Shown piece after piece: positions 1 to 6,017 of a stretch of DNA of 9,449 nucleotides. Source of the DNA: Flavobacteriales bacterium (GTDB lineage: Bacteria; Bacteroidota; Bacteroidia; Flavobacteriales; Flavobacteriaceae); assembly GCA_011525065.1 (NCBI GenBank), contig WTIY01000069.1, positions 1 to 9,449 on the forward strand. The letters are read 5' to 3'. The stretch's first letter is position 1, and the number at the start of each line of letters is the position of its first letter. The notes beneath the pieces were generated by a model. That model made no database searches, was not told where the DNA came from, and was given only the letters and a program-made list of their open reading frames with translations. Both the position numbers and the translations under genes were made by a program.

Positions 1-285
1 TACGGTAACCCCGGGAATTTCAACGGGATATTGAAAGGACAAAAACACGCCCTTGTGCGCTCGTTCCTCGGCATCCAAATCGGCTAAATCTTCTCCCTCT
101 AGCAGGATATGTCCCTGACTCACGTCAAAGTCCTCTTTACCCGCAATGATTGAAGCAAAGGTACTTTTTCCTGCTCCATTGGGCCCCATGATGGCATGAA
201 TTTCACCTGGATTTACCTCCAAGTTAATGCCTTTTAGAATGTTCTTGTCGTCAACTCCAGCGTGGAGATTTTTAATTGCTAACAT
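1..285 (-). CDS. sufC: SufC, Fe-S cluster assembly ATPase (N-terminal 95 residues; gene runs off the window)
   Basis: This is the cytoplasmic ABC-type ATPase of the SufBCD scaffold complex, which drives Fe-S cluster assembly on SufB/SufD. Only 95 codons are present because the gene continues past position 1; SufC proteins are usually about 250 residues. The reading frame starts MLAIKNLHAG at the ATG ending at 285. The Walker A motif GPNGAGKST is at residues 34-42, and the Q-loop glutamine is Q85 in FLSFQYPVE, followed by the EIPGV segment typical of SufC. The signature, Walker B and H-loop lie outside the window. The start codon lies inside the 3' end of the upstream lipoprotein gene (14-nt overlap), after a purine-rich stretch, so translational coupling is likely. 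It follows sufB with one gene between, as expected for a suf operon. Identification is secure from the motifs and context. Confidence 0.95.
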   Translation of the reverse strand, partial: MLAIKNLHAGVDDKNILKGINLEVNPGEIHAIMGPNGAGKSTFASIIAGKEDFDVSQGHILLEGEDLADLDAEERAHKGVFLSFQYPVEIPGVTV

Positions 286-706
286 CGGCTTTCTTTTCTT
301 CTTGTATTTTAATGTCAACTGCTGCAGGGGCATTACCCACACTCACAATTTCTTTAATGGTGAGCATTTGCTCCCAGACTTCTTGGCCTTGATCCAACGC
401 GGGGTTTCGTGAAACCGTTCCACGGACCAACACAGGAACCATATCGTATACGTCATTCTTCACTTGGGCCACTCGCTCACCCAGTTCTTGGGCCATATCG
501 TCCATGGCTACTGCGTAAATAAATGTAGCGCCTTTAAGAACAGCGCCGTCCTCGGAGTAATAGTACTCTCCGGCTATTGTGGCGCCTTTATTTTCAACTA
601 CCGCGCCTTCTTGTTTTACTTTTTTCTTTGCGCCGTCTTGACAGCTAATGGCCAATAAGGCGGCACAAATTGAAAGACTTAGAGCAATTTTATTTTTCAT
701 GATCAT
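272..706 (-). CDS. Small putative lipoprotein encoded between sufB and sufC, function unknown
   Basis: I do not recognise a characterised function. The 144-residue product starts with a lipoprotein signal peptide: a basic start, a hydrophobic stretch and a lipobox LAIS before C22. This is followed by a Lys-rich linker and an acidic/hydrophobic domain of about 110 residues (GEYYYSEDGAVLKG near 46-59, DMVPVLVRG near 88-96, then WEQMLTIKEIV). It ends in a charged EEKK tail. It should be anchored on the periplasmic side or in the outer membrane, so it cannot directly join the cytoplasmic SufBCD complex. The gene starts 32 nt after sufB and overlaps sufC by 14 nt, so it is embedded in the operon. 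Two in-frame ATGs (706 and 700) are equally plausible starts. My impression is that similar lipoproteins occur at this place in suf operons of related bacteria, but I cannot check that here. No frameshift or truncation is seen. Confidence 0.8.
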   Translation of the reverse strand: MIMKNKIALSLSICAALLAISCQDGAKKKVKQEGAVVENKGATIAGEYYYSEDGAVLKGATFIYAVAMDDMAQELGERVAQVKNDVYDMVPVLVRGTVSRNPALDQGQEVWEQMLTIKEIVSVGNAPAAVDIKIQEEKKADVSN

Positions 707-738
707 GAGATTAAACGATTAAAGTTGGCTAAATGGAC

Positions 739-2187
739 TTATCCAACAGAGCCTTCAAGGCTGATTTCTAATAATTTTTGGGCCTCCACGGCAAATTCCA
801 TGGGTAATTTATTCAAGACTTCTTTACTGAATCCGTTAACGATCAAAGCAATGGCTTTTTCAGTATCGATGCCGCGTTGGTTGCAATAAAAGATTTGGTC
901 CTCACCGATTTTACTGGTGGTTGCTTCGTGCTCGACCTGCGCAGTTTTGTTATCGACCTCGATATACGGAAAAGTATGCGCTCCACACAAATTACCCATC
1001 AATAACGAATCGCACTGAGAGAAATTGCGGGCGTTTATGGCACGCGGGTGAATTTTGACCAAGCCTCTGTAGCTGTTCTGTGATTTCCCTGCAGAAATTC
1101 CTTTCGAAATTATGGTACTTTTGGTGTTTTTACCAAGGTGAATCATCTTTGTGCCCGTATCGGCTTGCTGAAAATTATTGGTTACCGCAATGGAATAGAA
1201 TTCTCCGATAGAGTGATCTCCTTTGAGTATACAACTGGGATACTTCCAGGTTACGGCACTTCCTGTCTCCACTTGCGTCCATGAAATTTTAGCCCCCGTT
1301 TCGCATAGGCCACGCTTGGTTACAAAATTAAAGACGCCACCTTGCCCGTTTTTATCTCCGGGAAACCAATTTTGTACCGTAGAGTATTTGATTTCTGAAC
1401 CGTCCAAAGCGATGAGCTCTACAACGGCTGCGTGCAATTGATTTTCATCGCGTGTCGGAGCGGTACATCCTTCCAGATAACTGACGTAACTGTCCTTGTC
1501 GGCAATCACTAAAGTGCGCTCAAATTGGCCTGTTCCGGCTTGATTGATTCTGAAGTATGTCGAGAGTTCCATGGGGCATCGCACTCCCTTCGGAATGTAA
1601 CAAAACGACCCGTCGCTAAATACAGCACTGTTCAGGGCTGCGTAGTAATTGTCTTTTTGAGGAACCACACTGCCGATGTACTTTTTAACCAATTCTGGGT
1701 GTTCCTTAATGGCCTCCGAAATGGAGCAAAAAATGATGCCTTTCTCTGCCAGGGTTTCTTTAAAAGTCGTCGCAACGGAAACCGAGTCCATTACAATATC
1801 CACCGCAACACCGGCTAATTTTTTTTGTTCGTCCAAAGAAATCCCCAATTTATTAAAGGTATCTAACAGCTCTGGGTCGACCTCGTCGATGCTGTTGTAT
1901 TTGGCTTTTTTTGAGGGCGCTGAGTAGTAAGAAATATTTTGGAAGTCTGGCTTTTTATACTGCACGTTAGCCCACTCGGGCTCGGTCATGTCTTGCCAGA
2001 TCTTGAAGGCTTCTAATCGCCATTGAGTCATCCACTCAGGCTCCTGCTTTTTTTGAGAAATGGCCCGAACAATGTCCTCATTGAGTCCAACTGGAAAGGT
2101 CTCGGATTCAATATCGGTATAGAAGCCGTACTCGTACTCTTTGGTTTCGAGTTCCTTTTTTAAATCATCTTCTGTAAACTTTCCCAT
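739..2187 (-). CDS. sufB: SufB, Fe-S cluster assembly scaffold protein
   Basis: SufB is the scaffold subunit of the SufBC2D complex, on which Fe-S clusters are built using sulfur delivered by SufS and its partner. The 482-residue frame shows the family hallmarks: FSDGSFCYIPKGVRCPMEL, the SYLEGCTAP motif, and the C-terminal block QCDSLLMGNLCGAHTFPY, then VEHEATTSKI and a final segment ending LEISLEGSVG. The cysteine of QCDS (C392) and the H420-E421 pair of VEHEA align by spacing with E. coli Cys405, His433 and Glu434, residues implicated in cluster assembly. I chose the ATG ending at 2187 because a strong AAGGAG ribosome site lies just upstream. The longer frame to 2226 starts with TTG and would overlap sufA by 25 nt. 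The gap to sufA is only 14 nt. Length and motifs are normal, with no sign of damage. Confidence 0.96.
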   Translation of the reverse strand: MGKFTEDDLKKELETKEYEYGFYTDIESETFPVGLNEDIVRAISQKKQEPEWMTQWRLEAFKIWQDMTEPEWANVQYKKPDFQNISYYSAPSKKAKYNSIDEVDPELLDTFNKLGISLDEQKKLAGVAVDIVMDSVSVATTFKETLAEKGIIFCSISEAIKEHPELVKKYIGSVVPQKDNYYAALNSAVFSDGSFCYIPKGVRCPMELSTYFRINQAGTGQFERTLVIADKDSYVSYLEGCTAPTRDENQLHAAVVELIALDGSEIKYSTVQNWFPGDKNGQGGVFNFVTKRGLCETGAKISWTQVETGSAVTWKYPSCILKGDHSIGEFYSIAVTNNFQQADTGTKMIHLGKNTKSTIISKGISAGKSQNSYRGLVKIHPRAINARNFSQCDSLLMGNLCGAHTFPYIEVDNKTAQVEHEATTSKIGEDQIFYCNQRGIDTEKAIALIVNGFSKEVLNKLPMEFAVEAQKLLEISLEGSVG

Positions 2188-2197
2188 ATCAATTTTT

Positions 2198-2204
2198 CTC
2201 CTTA
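2198..2204 (-). promoter_or_regulatory. Shine-Dalgarno site of sufB, fused to the sufA stop codon
   Basis: The minus strand reads TAAGGAG, followed by a 10-nt AT-rich spacer and the sufB ATG ending at 2187. Its first three bases are the sufA stop codon. This is the clearest Shine-Dalgarno site in the window; other genes here have none or only purine-rich leaders. It decides the sufB start against the upstream TTG at 2226 and suggests that ribosomes finishing sufA reinitiate on sufB. Confidence 0.75.
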
Positions 2205-2531
2205 CAAAGCAAAACTCTCCCCGCAACCGCAGGTTCGGCTCGCATTTGGGTTGTTAAATACAAACCCTTTACCGTTGAGCCCTCCACTGTATTCCAAGGT
2301 AGTCCCGACCAGGTATAAAAAACTTTTCTTGTCTACAACAATACGCACACCATTGTCCTCAAAAACTTGGTCCTGGTCCTGCGTTTTTTTATCAAATTTT
2401 AAGTCGTATGACAAGCCCGAGCAACCGCCACTTTTGACGCCGACCCGCACATAGTCCGAACTCGGATCAAAACCGTCGCCCTGCATGAGCTGAGCGATTT
2501 GTGATTTAGCATGTTCACTGACTTTAATCAT
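2202..2531 (-). CDS. sufA: SufA/IscA-type Fe-S carrier (HesB family)
   Basis: This is an A-type iron-sulfur carrier/scaffold of the HesB/IscA family that receives clusters from the SufBCD complex and passes them to apoproteins in the cytoplasm. The 109-residue frame has the three conserved cysteines: C37 in SGGCSG and C101/C103 in the C-terminal TCGCGESF motif. It also has the family pattern of a VGVKSGGCSGLSY strand and LEYSGGLNGKGFVFNNPNA before the CxC. An in-frame TTG one codon upstream (2534) is a weaker start than the ATG at 2531. It is the first gene of the suf operon, 14 nt before sufB, and a TATATTTG promoter box lies 26 nt upstream. Whether it should be called SufA or IscA cannot be told from sequence alone; linkage to sufB favours SufA. 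Confidence 0.93.
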   Translation of the reverse strand: MIKVSEHAKSQIAQLMQGDGFDPSSDYVRVGVKSGGCSGLSYDLKFDKKTQDQDQVFEDNGVRIVVDKKSFLYLVGTTLEYSGGLNGKGFVFNNPNASRTCGCGESFAL

Positions 2532-2557
2532 CAATATAGACTTGTTCTAAATTACGG

Positions 2558-2565
2558 CAAATATA
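2558..2565 (-). promoter_or_regulatory. Putative suf operon promoter, Bacteroidota-type -7 box
   Basis: The minus strand reads TATATTTG, an exact match to the Bacteroidota -7 consensus TAnnTTTG, 26 nt upstream of the sufA ATG. At the usual spacing (19 nt further upstream) the -33 element is only TGG rather than TTG, so that half is weak. A transcript from here would have a leader of about 20 nt. I see no obvious palindromic operator overlapping it. Confidence 0.5.
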
Positions 2566-2600
2566 GGGCAAATCCCTTGTTTAGCCATATCAGGCGGTAC

Positions 2601-2627
2601 AATTTAAAATTATCCCATCATAGATGG
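2601..2627 (-). terminator. Possible weak intrinsic terminator after the di-haem peroxidase gene
   Basis: On the minus strand, CCATC-TAT-GATGG forms a 5-bp stem with a 3-nt loop (2615-2627). It is followed by an AT-rich run containing TTTT and then AAATT. The hairpin lies about 20 nt past the stop codon of the peroxidase gene and before the suf promoter, the right place to separate the two transcription units. The stem is short and the U-tract is interrupted, so leakage into suf is possible. Confidence 0.3.
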
Positions 2628-2646
2628 AGTCGATGTTTGATGGCGC

Positions 2647-3777
2647 TTATTGGTAATCCGGGTTAGTTAAGAAAGACTCGTCTGAAAGACTCAACAAAAA
2701 GGCTTTTAAATCCGATTTCTCTTCAGCAGTCAGTTGTACACCTCCATCGGCGACACTTTTCATAAGCGGTGAGATGGTTTCAGAATAGACCAAGCCCTCG
2801 CTGTAATGATCAATAACTTCATCTAAGGTGCTGAATCGCCCATCGTGCATGTATGGTGCGGTAAAGCTGAGGTTCCGCAGAGATGGGGTTCTAAAAAGCC
2901 CGTCATCCCGGGGATCCCCCGTCACGGCACCCAGGCCACGGTCTTCGAAAAAGGCATCTAGGCCGTTATTGTGAAAGCGATTATCCGTCCACAAAGGGTT
3001 CCCTGGATTGCCATGACAATGAAAACAGTCTCCCCGAGTTTCGTCTAAGAAAATGTTCAAGCCGCGGGCTTCTTCTTGACTTAATTCTTCGAGACCTAAG
3101 AGGTGGCGATCGAATTTTGAGTTGCCACTGATTAGCGTTCTTACAAACTGCGCGATGGCCTTACTAACCATTACAGAATCAATTTGAGTTGTTCCAAAGG
3201 CTGCATCAAACAACTCCGGATAAATACCTGAGTTTTGAAGGGATTGTACGGCATTAGGCCAAGTATTGGCCATTTCAATCGGATTGGTTACCGGCTCAAA
3301 AATCTGTTCTTCGAGGTTTATGGCGCTTCCGTCCCAGTTCAATGGGCCTCGATCGTGCCAGGCCAAATTAAACAAAGGCATGGAGTTGCGGGTACCCAAT
3401 GATCCATCAATACCTACGCTAAAGGGATTAGGGTCAGAAAATGCTTGACTCGGCAGGTGACAACTTGCACAGGCCTGGGTGTTGTTTGCCGAGAGAATTG
3501 GGTCATAAAACAAAGTCTTACCCAGAGCGATGCCCTCTACAGTGAGTGGATTATCGTTGGGGATCTGTGGCGGTAAAATCGAATTGGCAAAAAGGTCAGG
3601 AACATCCAGATTCGCTGGAGTCGCCATATAAGGAGACGGCTCATCCCCATTGCAGGCCAGAAGGAAAACCACTAAGCCCCCGATTAAACCAATATTTTTA
3701 ATGTTCCCTAACAATCCTATGGTGGCTTTATTTTGTGATTTATCCTTTTGTGAACACTCCGTTTGCTCCGTTTTCAC
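2647..3777 (-). CDS. Di-haem cytochrome c peroxidase / MauG family lipoprotein, MbnH-like
   Basis: This is an exported di-haem protein of the bacterial cytochrome c peroxidase/MauG family (376 residues from the GTG at 3777). It has two c-type haem sites, CASCH at 103-107 and CFHCH at 251-255. Family motifs include NWDGSAINLEEQ near 147-158, TNPIEM at 164-169, RTPSLRN near 296-302 and APYMHDGRFSTLDEV near 307-321. A hydrophobic segment ends in lipobox LLAC at C42. The N-terminus is unusually long and overlaps the upstream gene by 38 nt. A TTG at 3714 would give 355 residues, a normal 20-residue lipoprotein signal and a 25-nt gap, and fits biology better; the coordinates here are the outer bound. 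Such enzymes either reduce H2O2 or, like MauG and MbnH, oxidise protein tryptophan. Direct adjacency to an MbnP-like gene favours the MbnH role; plain peroxidase is the alternative. Confidence 0.88.
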   Translation of the reverse strand: MKTEQTECSQKDKSQNKATIGLLGNIKNIGLIGGLVVFLLACNGDEPSPYMATPANLDVPDLFANSILPPQIPNDNPLTVEGIALGKTLFYDPILSANNTQACASCHLPSQAFSDPNPFSVGIDGSLGTRNSMPLFNLAWHDRGPLNWDGSAINLEEQIFEPVTNPIEMANTWPNAVQSLQNSGIYPELFDAAFGTTQIDSVMVSKAIAQFVRTLISGNSKFDRHLLGLEELSQEEARGLNIFLDETRGDCFHCHGNPGNPLWTDNRFHNNGLDAFFEDRGLGAVTGDPRDDGLFRTPSLRNLSFTAPYMHDGRFSTLDEVIDHYSEGLVYSETISPLMKSVADGGVQLTAEEKSDLKAFLLSLSDESFLTNPDYQ

Positions 3778-4549
3778 TCATGAGAATTTGCGCTTGAAAG
3801 TTGGGCATGAGCATCATGTATAGCTCGTACAAATTCCATGTATGAGGATTTTTGAACCACTCAGCAACGTTCATTTGAATCTCTATTTCTGTTCCTGGGC
3901 TCACAACAACCTCTCCCAAATTGACAATGAATGAAGTGTCTTGTAAGGTAATGGGATCTGTGCTGTTATCATTGGCCCGGATGGCGTGATACGCAAAGCC
4001 TACCTCAGAGGATGGCGTCGTTTGGGTATCGGTGTACTTGCCTTCGAGCTTCATGTAGTGATAGCCTCCGCCAAGCATCATGGGGACGATCCATACTCCG
4101 CCATCGGCGGTATTTAGGTCCGGATAATCACCAGCGTTGTCTTCATCGTCAAATCCAAAAGTAAAAGAGACGTTATAAGTCCCTTCCTCGAGGGTCACAT
4201 CTGGCGCAAAATTCAAATTGATCCCCTCACGTGCATCGATTAAATTGTAATCCCCGGCGCTAAAGGTATTGCCCTGAGCATCGCTGAAGGTGATGTCCGA
4301 GATCAAGTAAACTAACTTGGATAGGGTCAAAGACTCACCATTTTCATTGACATAAGTGGTGTTCTCGTAATCTGAATTTTGAATGGGCACACCGTCCCAG
4401 TTGTGCGTAAAGTTAAAGCTGGGATTTACTTCGGCTAGGGGAGTGTCGTCGTTATCTTTACAGGAGATAAAACTCACGATAATCAGTCCCATCAATAATC
4501 TCGCGACAAAGGTTGAATGAAATAGTGGCATTTTATCTTTAATTGTCAT
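3740..4549 (-). CDS. MbnP-like lipoprotein, putative copper-binding protein
   Basis: The 269-residue product resembles the MbnP family, periplasmic copper-binding proteins whose site depends on a kynurenine made from tryptophan by the partner di-haem enzyme MbnH. It has a lipoprotein signal (VSFISC, C30). The mature part then carries FNFTHNWDGVPI (46-56), the LSKLVYLISDI segment (76-86) typical of the family, YNLID (101-105), an FGFDDEDNAG turn (131-140), GGVWIVPMM (150-158), GYHYMKLEG (162-170) and GFAYHAIRA (184-192). Potential copper or oxidation residues are H49, H164, H188, H236 and W51, W153, W231, W238; I cannot say which are used. The start is the ATG at 4549; ATG 4531 also works, while the frame to 4594 begins with GTG and makes the signal too long. 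The gene directly precedes the di-haem gene. The assignment rests on motif recall, not alignment. Confidence 0.75.
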   Translation of the reverse strand: MTIKDKMPLFHSTFVARLLMGLIIVSFISCKDNDDTPLAEVNPSFNFTHNWDGVPIQNSDYENTTYVNENGESLTLSKLVYLISDITFSDAQGNTFSAGDYNLIDAREGINLNFAPDVTLEEGTYNVSFTFGFDDEDNAGDYPDLNTADGGVWIVPMMLGGGYHYMKLEGKYTDTQTTPSSEVGFAYHAIRANDNSTDPITLQDTSFIVNLGEVVVSPGTEIEIQMNVAEWFKNPHTWNLYELYMMLMPNFQAQILMSENGANGVFTKG

Positions 4550-4629
4550 TTTTAGTGTTTGAAAATTGTAAGTTAAGTTGGATTCAAAAGTCACATTAAG
4601 GACCTTTGAAAATATCTTTTAAAGCGGTT

Positions 4630-5997
4630 TCAGTCGATTCGATAGATCAAAATATCCTTATAGCCTTGGTTCTGCATGATGTCACCATCACTGCTTTCGG
4701 TATTGCCCACTACCATTAACGAACCATTGGAACCCTGAGCGACACCATTGGAAAAATCCAAAGAGGAGCCGCCGACGGCTTGTTCAAATTGAATGTTTCC
4801 TGAGGCATCAAGTACGACAGTCCAGGCATCATTTTCTCCGTTATTCGCTGCGACATCGCCATCATTACTTCGGGAAGATCCTGTGAGGCAATAGAGTCCG
4901 TCGTTCATACGGAGTAAATCTTTTGCCGAATCAAACATGCTGCCGCCCAGGCTCTTTTGCCAAACTAAATTACCTTGATCCGAAATTTCGAGCAGCCAAA
5001 CATCTGCATTACCCATATTGATGCTAACATCGAAATCGTTGCTTCTGGCATCACCCACCACTAAATAGTTGCCATTTTCTGCCAGAACAATGTCGTAAGC
5101 AATGTCTATGGCACTACCGCCATAGGATTTGGTCCATTGTAATGCCCCTTGATTATTGAGCTTTACTGCCCAATAGTCATAACTCCCACGACTGTCCGTG
5201 ATGTCAAAATCATCGCTTTCTGAAGCCCCAATCATGACAAAACCTCCGTCATTAGCTTGCGCGACACTATAACTCCGATCATTGTTGCTGCCCCCAAAAT
5301 AACGTTTCCAGAAAAATTGGCCATCGGCATCCAGTTTAATGCCCCAGTATTCACCTACCCCATGACGGGATCCAGAGTTATTGCGATCCTCATTGCCCTG
5401 ACCCTCACTGGCGGATACGTCAAAAAAACCTGTAACCAAGAGATCGCCCTCACGCGTTTCGATAATATTTTGGGCTTGATCGCTCCCAGGATATCCAAAG
5501 TTTTGGCACCATATTTCATTGCCTTGAGCGTCTACTTTAAGGATGTAATAATCGTGAAACCCACCGTTACTGCCCATAAAACAGTTATCGCTTCTGCTGT
5601 AACCAGAAAGCACAAATCCGCCATCACTTGTCTTGGTAATTCCTGTAGCCAGTTCATCGTCTGTCCCACCGTAAACTTTAGTCCAATCTACAGTGCCGTC
5701 TAATTGGACACGCATCAAAAAATAGTCCCCATCTGTTGTGGTTTTGATGGATGAAAAATGCCCGTCGTTGCTGTAAGTCGAACCCACAACCATAAAGGCC
5801 CCATCATCGGTAGGGACGATTCCTGTCGCTTGGTCAATGCCGCTGCCGCCAAAACTTTCAACCCAGGCTAAATTCCCTTGAAATTGCGCTGGTGGATCCG
5901 TATGTAAAGGGGCATCGTCCTCTTCTTTACAGGCCGTAAAAAAAAAGGCAAGCAACACACACATCAGAAATTTATGATGGCTTAAAATATCTGTCAT
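4630..5997 (-). CDS. Lipoprotein with seven tandem beta-propeller-like repeats
   Basis: The 455-residue protein has a lipoprotein signal peptide (hydrophobic LMCVLLAFFFTA before C23), an acidic linker, and then seven repeats filling the rest. Each begins with a W-x-x-x-(F/Y)-GG(S/T) strand followed by D-x-A/S-x-x-I/V, a DGGF-VV-G strand, S-x-SNDGD, then a YW-x-(V/I)KLD-x-x-G turn. Repeats start at W45, W105, W163, W230, W288, W346 and F404, so the period is 58-60 residues except for blade 3 (67). Seven blades suggest one closed beta-propeller on the outer face of a membrane. No catalytic motif is seen, so a binding or interaction role is the safest guess. It has no T9SS tail, unlike the two propeller genes upstream. 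The gap to the preceding gene is 20 nt, which argues for co-transcription; 80 nt separates it from the MbnP-like gene. Specific ligand unknown. Confidence 0.82.
   Translation of the reverse strand: MTDILSHHKFLMCVLLAFFFTACKEEDDAPLHTDPPAQFQGNLAWVESFGGSGIDQATGIVPTDDGAFMVVGSTYSNDGHFSSIKTTTDGDYFLMRVQLDGTVDWTKVYGGTDDELATGITKTSDGGFVLSGYSRSDNCFMGSNGGFHDYYILKVDAQGNEIWCQNFGYPGSDQAQNIIETREGDLLVTGFFDVSASEGQGNEDRNNSGSRHGVGEYWGIKLDADGQFFWKRYFGGSNNDRSYSVAQANDGGFVMIGASESDDFDITDSRGSYDYWAVKLNNQGALQWTKSYGGSAIDIAYDIVLAENGNYLVVGDARSNDFDVSINMGNADVWLLEISDQGNLVWQKSLGGSMFDSAKDLLRMNDGLYCLTGSSRSNDGDVAANNGENDAWTVVLDASGNIQFEQAVGGSSLDFSNGVAQGSNGSLMVVGNTESSDGDIMQNQGYKDILIYRID
4633..5871 (-). repeat. Seven tandem protein-level repeats of about 58 codons
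   Basis: The repeat unit is seen in the translation, not as near-identical DNA. Repeat starts by residue are 45, 105, 163, 230, 288, 346 and 404. The consensus is W-x-x-x-(F/Y)GGS-x-x-D, DGGF-x-(V/M)-G-x-(S/T)-x-SND and YW-x-(V/I)-K-(L/V). Divergent codons show an old amplification, and the third unit carries an insert of roughly nine residues rich in Asn, Gly and Ser. Confidence 0.75.
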
Positions 5998-6017
5998 GCG
6001 GTTTGAAGATTGATTAC

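Noticed and set aside
227..412. Plus-strand open frame of 61 codons across the lipoprotein/sufC junction
   Set aside because: It is antisense to two supported genes and has no ribosome site or domain.
2185..2226. Longer sufB start at a TTG (2226)
   Set aside because: It would overlap sufA and ignore the strong AAGGAG site before the ATG at 2187; the extra residues do not look like SufB.
4550..4629. Promoter or terminator in the 80-nt gap before the MbnP-like gene
   Set aside because: The gap is AT-rich, but I found no TAnnTTTG box with a partner at proper spacing and no stable hairpin.
5257..5703. Plus-strand open frame of 148 codons
   Set aside because: It lies wholly antisense to the seven-repeat lipoprotein, whose repeats and signal peptide are unmistakable. 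The plus-strand product has no recognisable domain.
4630..5997. PQQ-dependent dehydrogenase as identity of the seven-repeat protein
   Set aside because: The repeats have W and GG features, but the 58-residue GGS/SNDGD pattern and absence of the quinoprotein tryptophan-docking repeat or catalytic Asp/Ca site do not support an enzyme.
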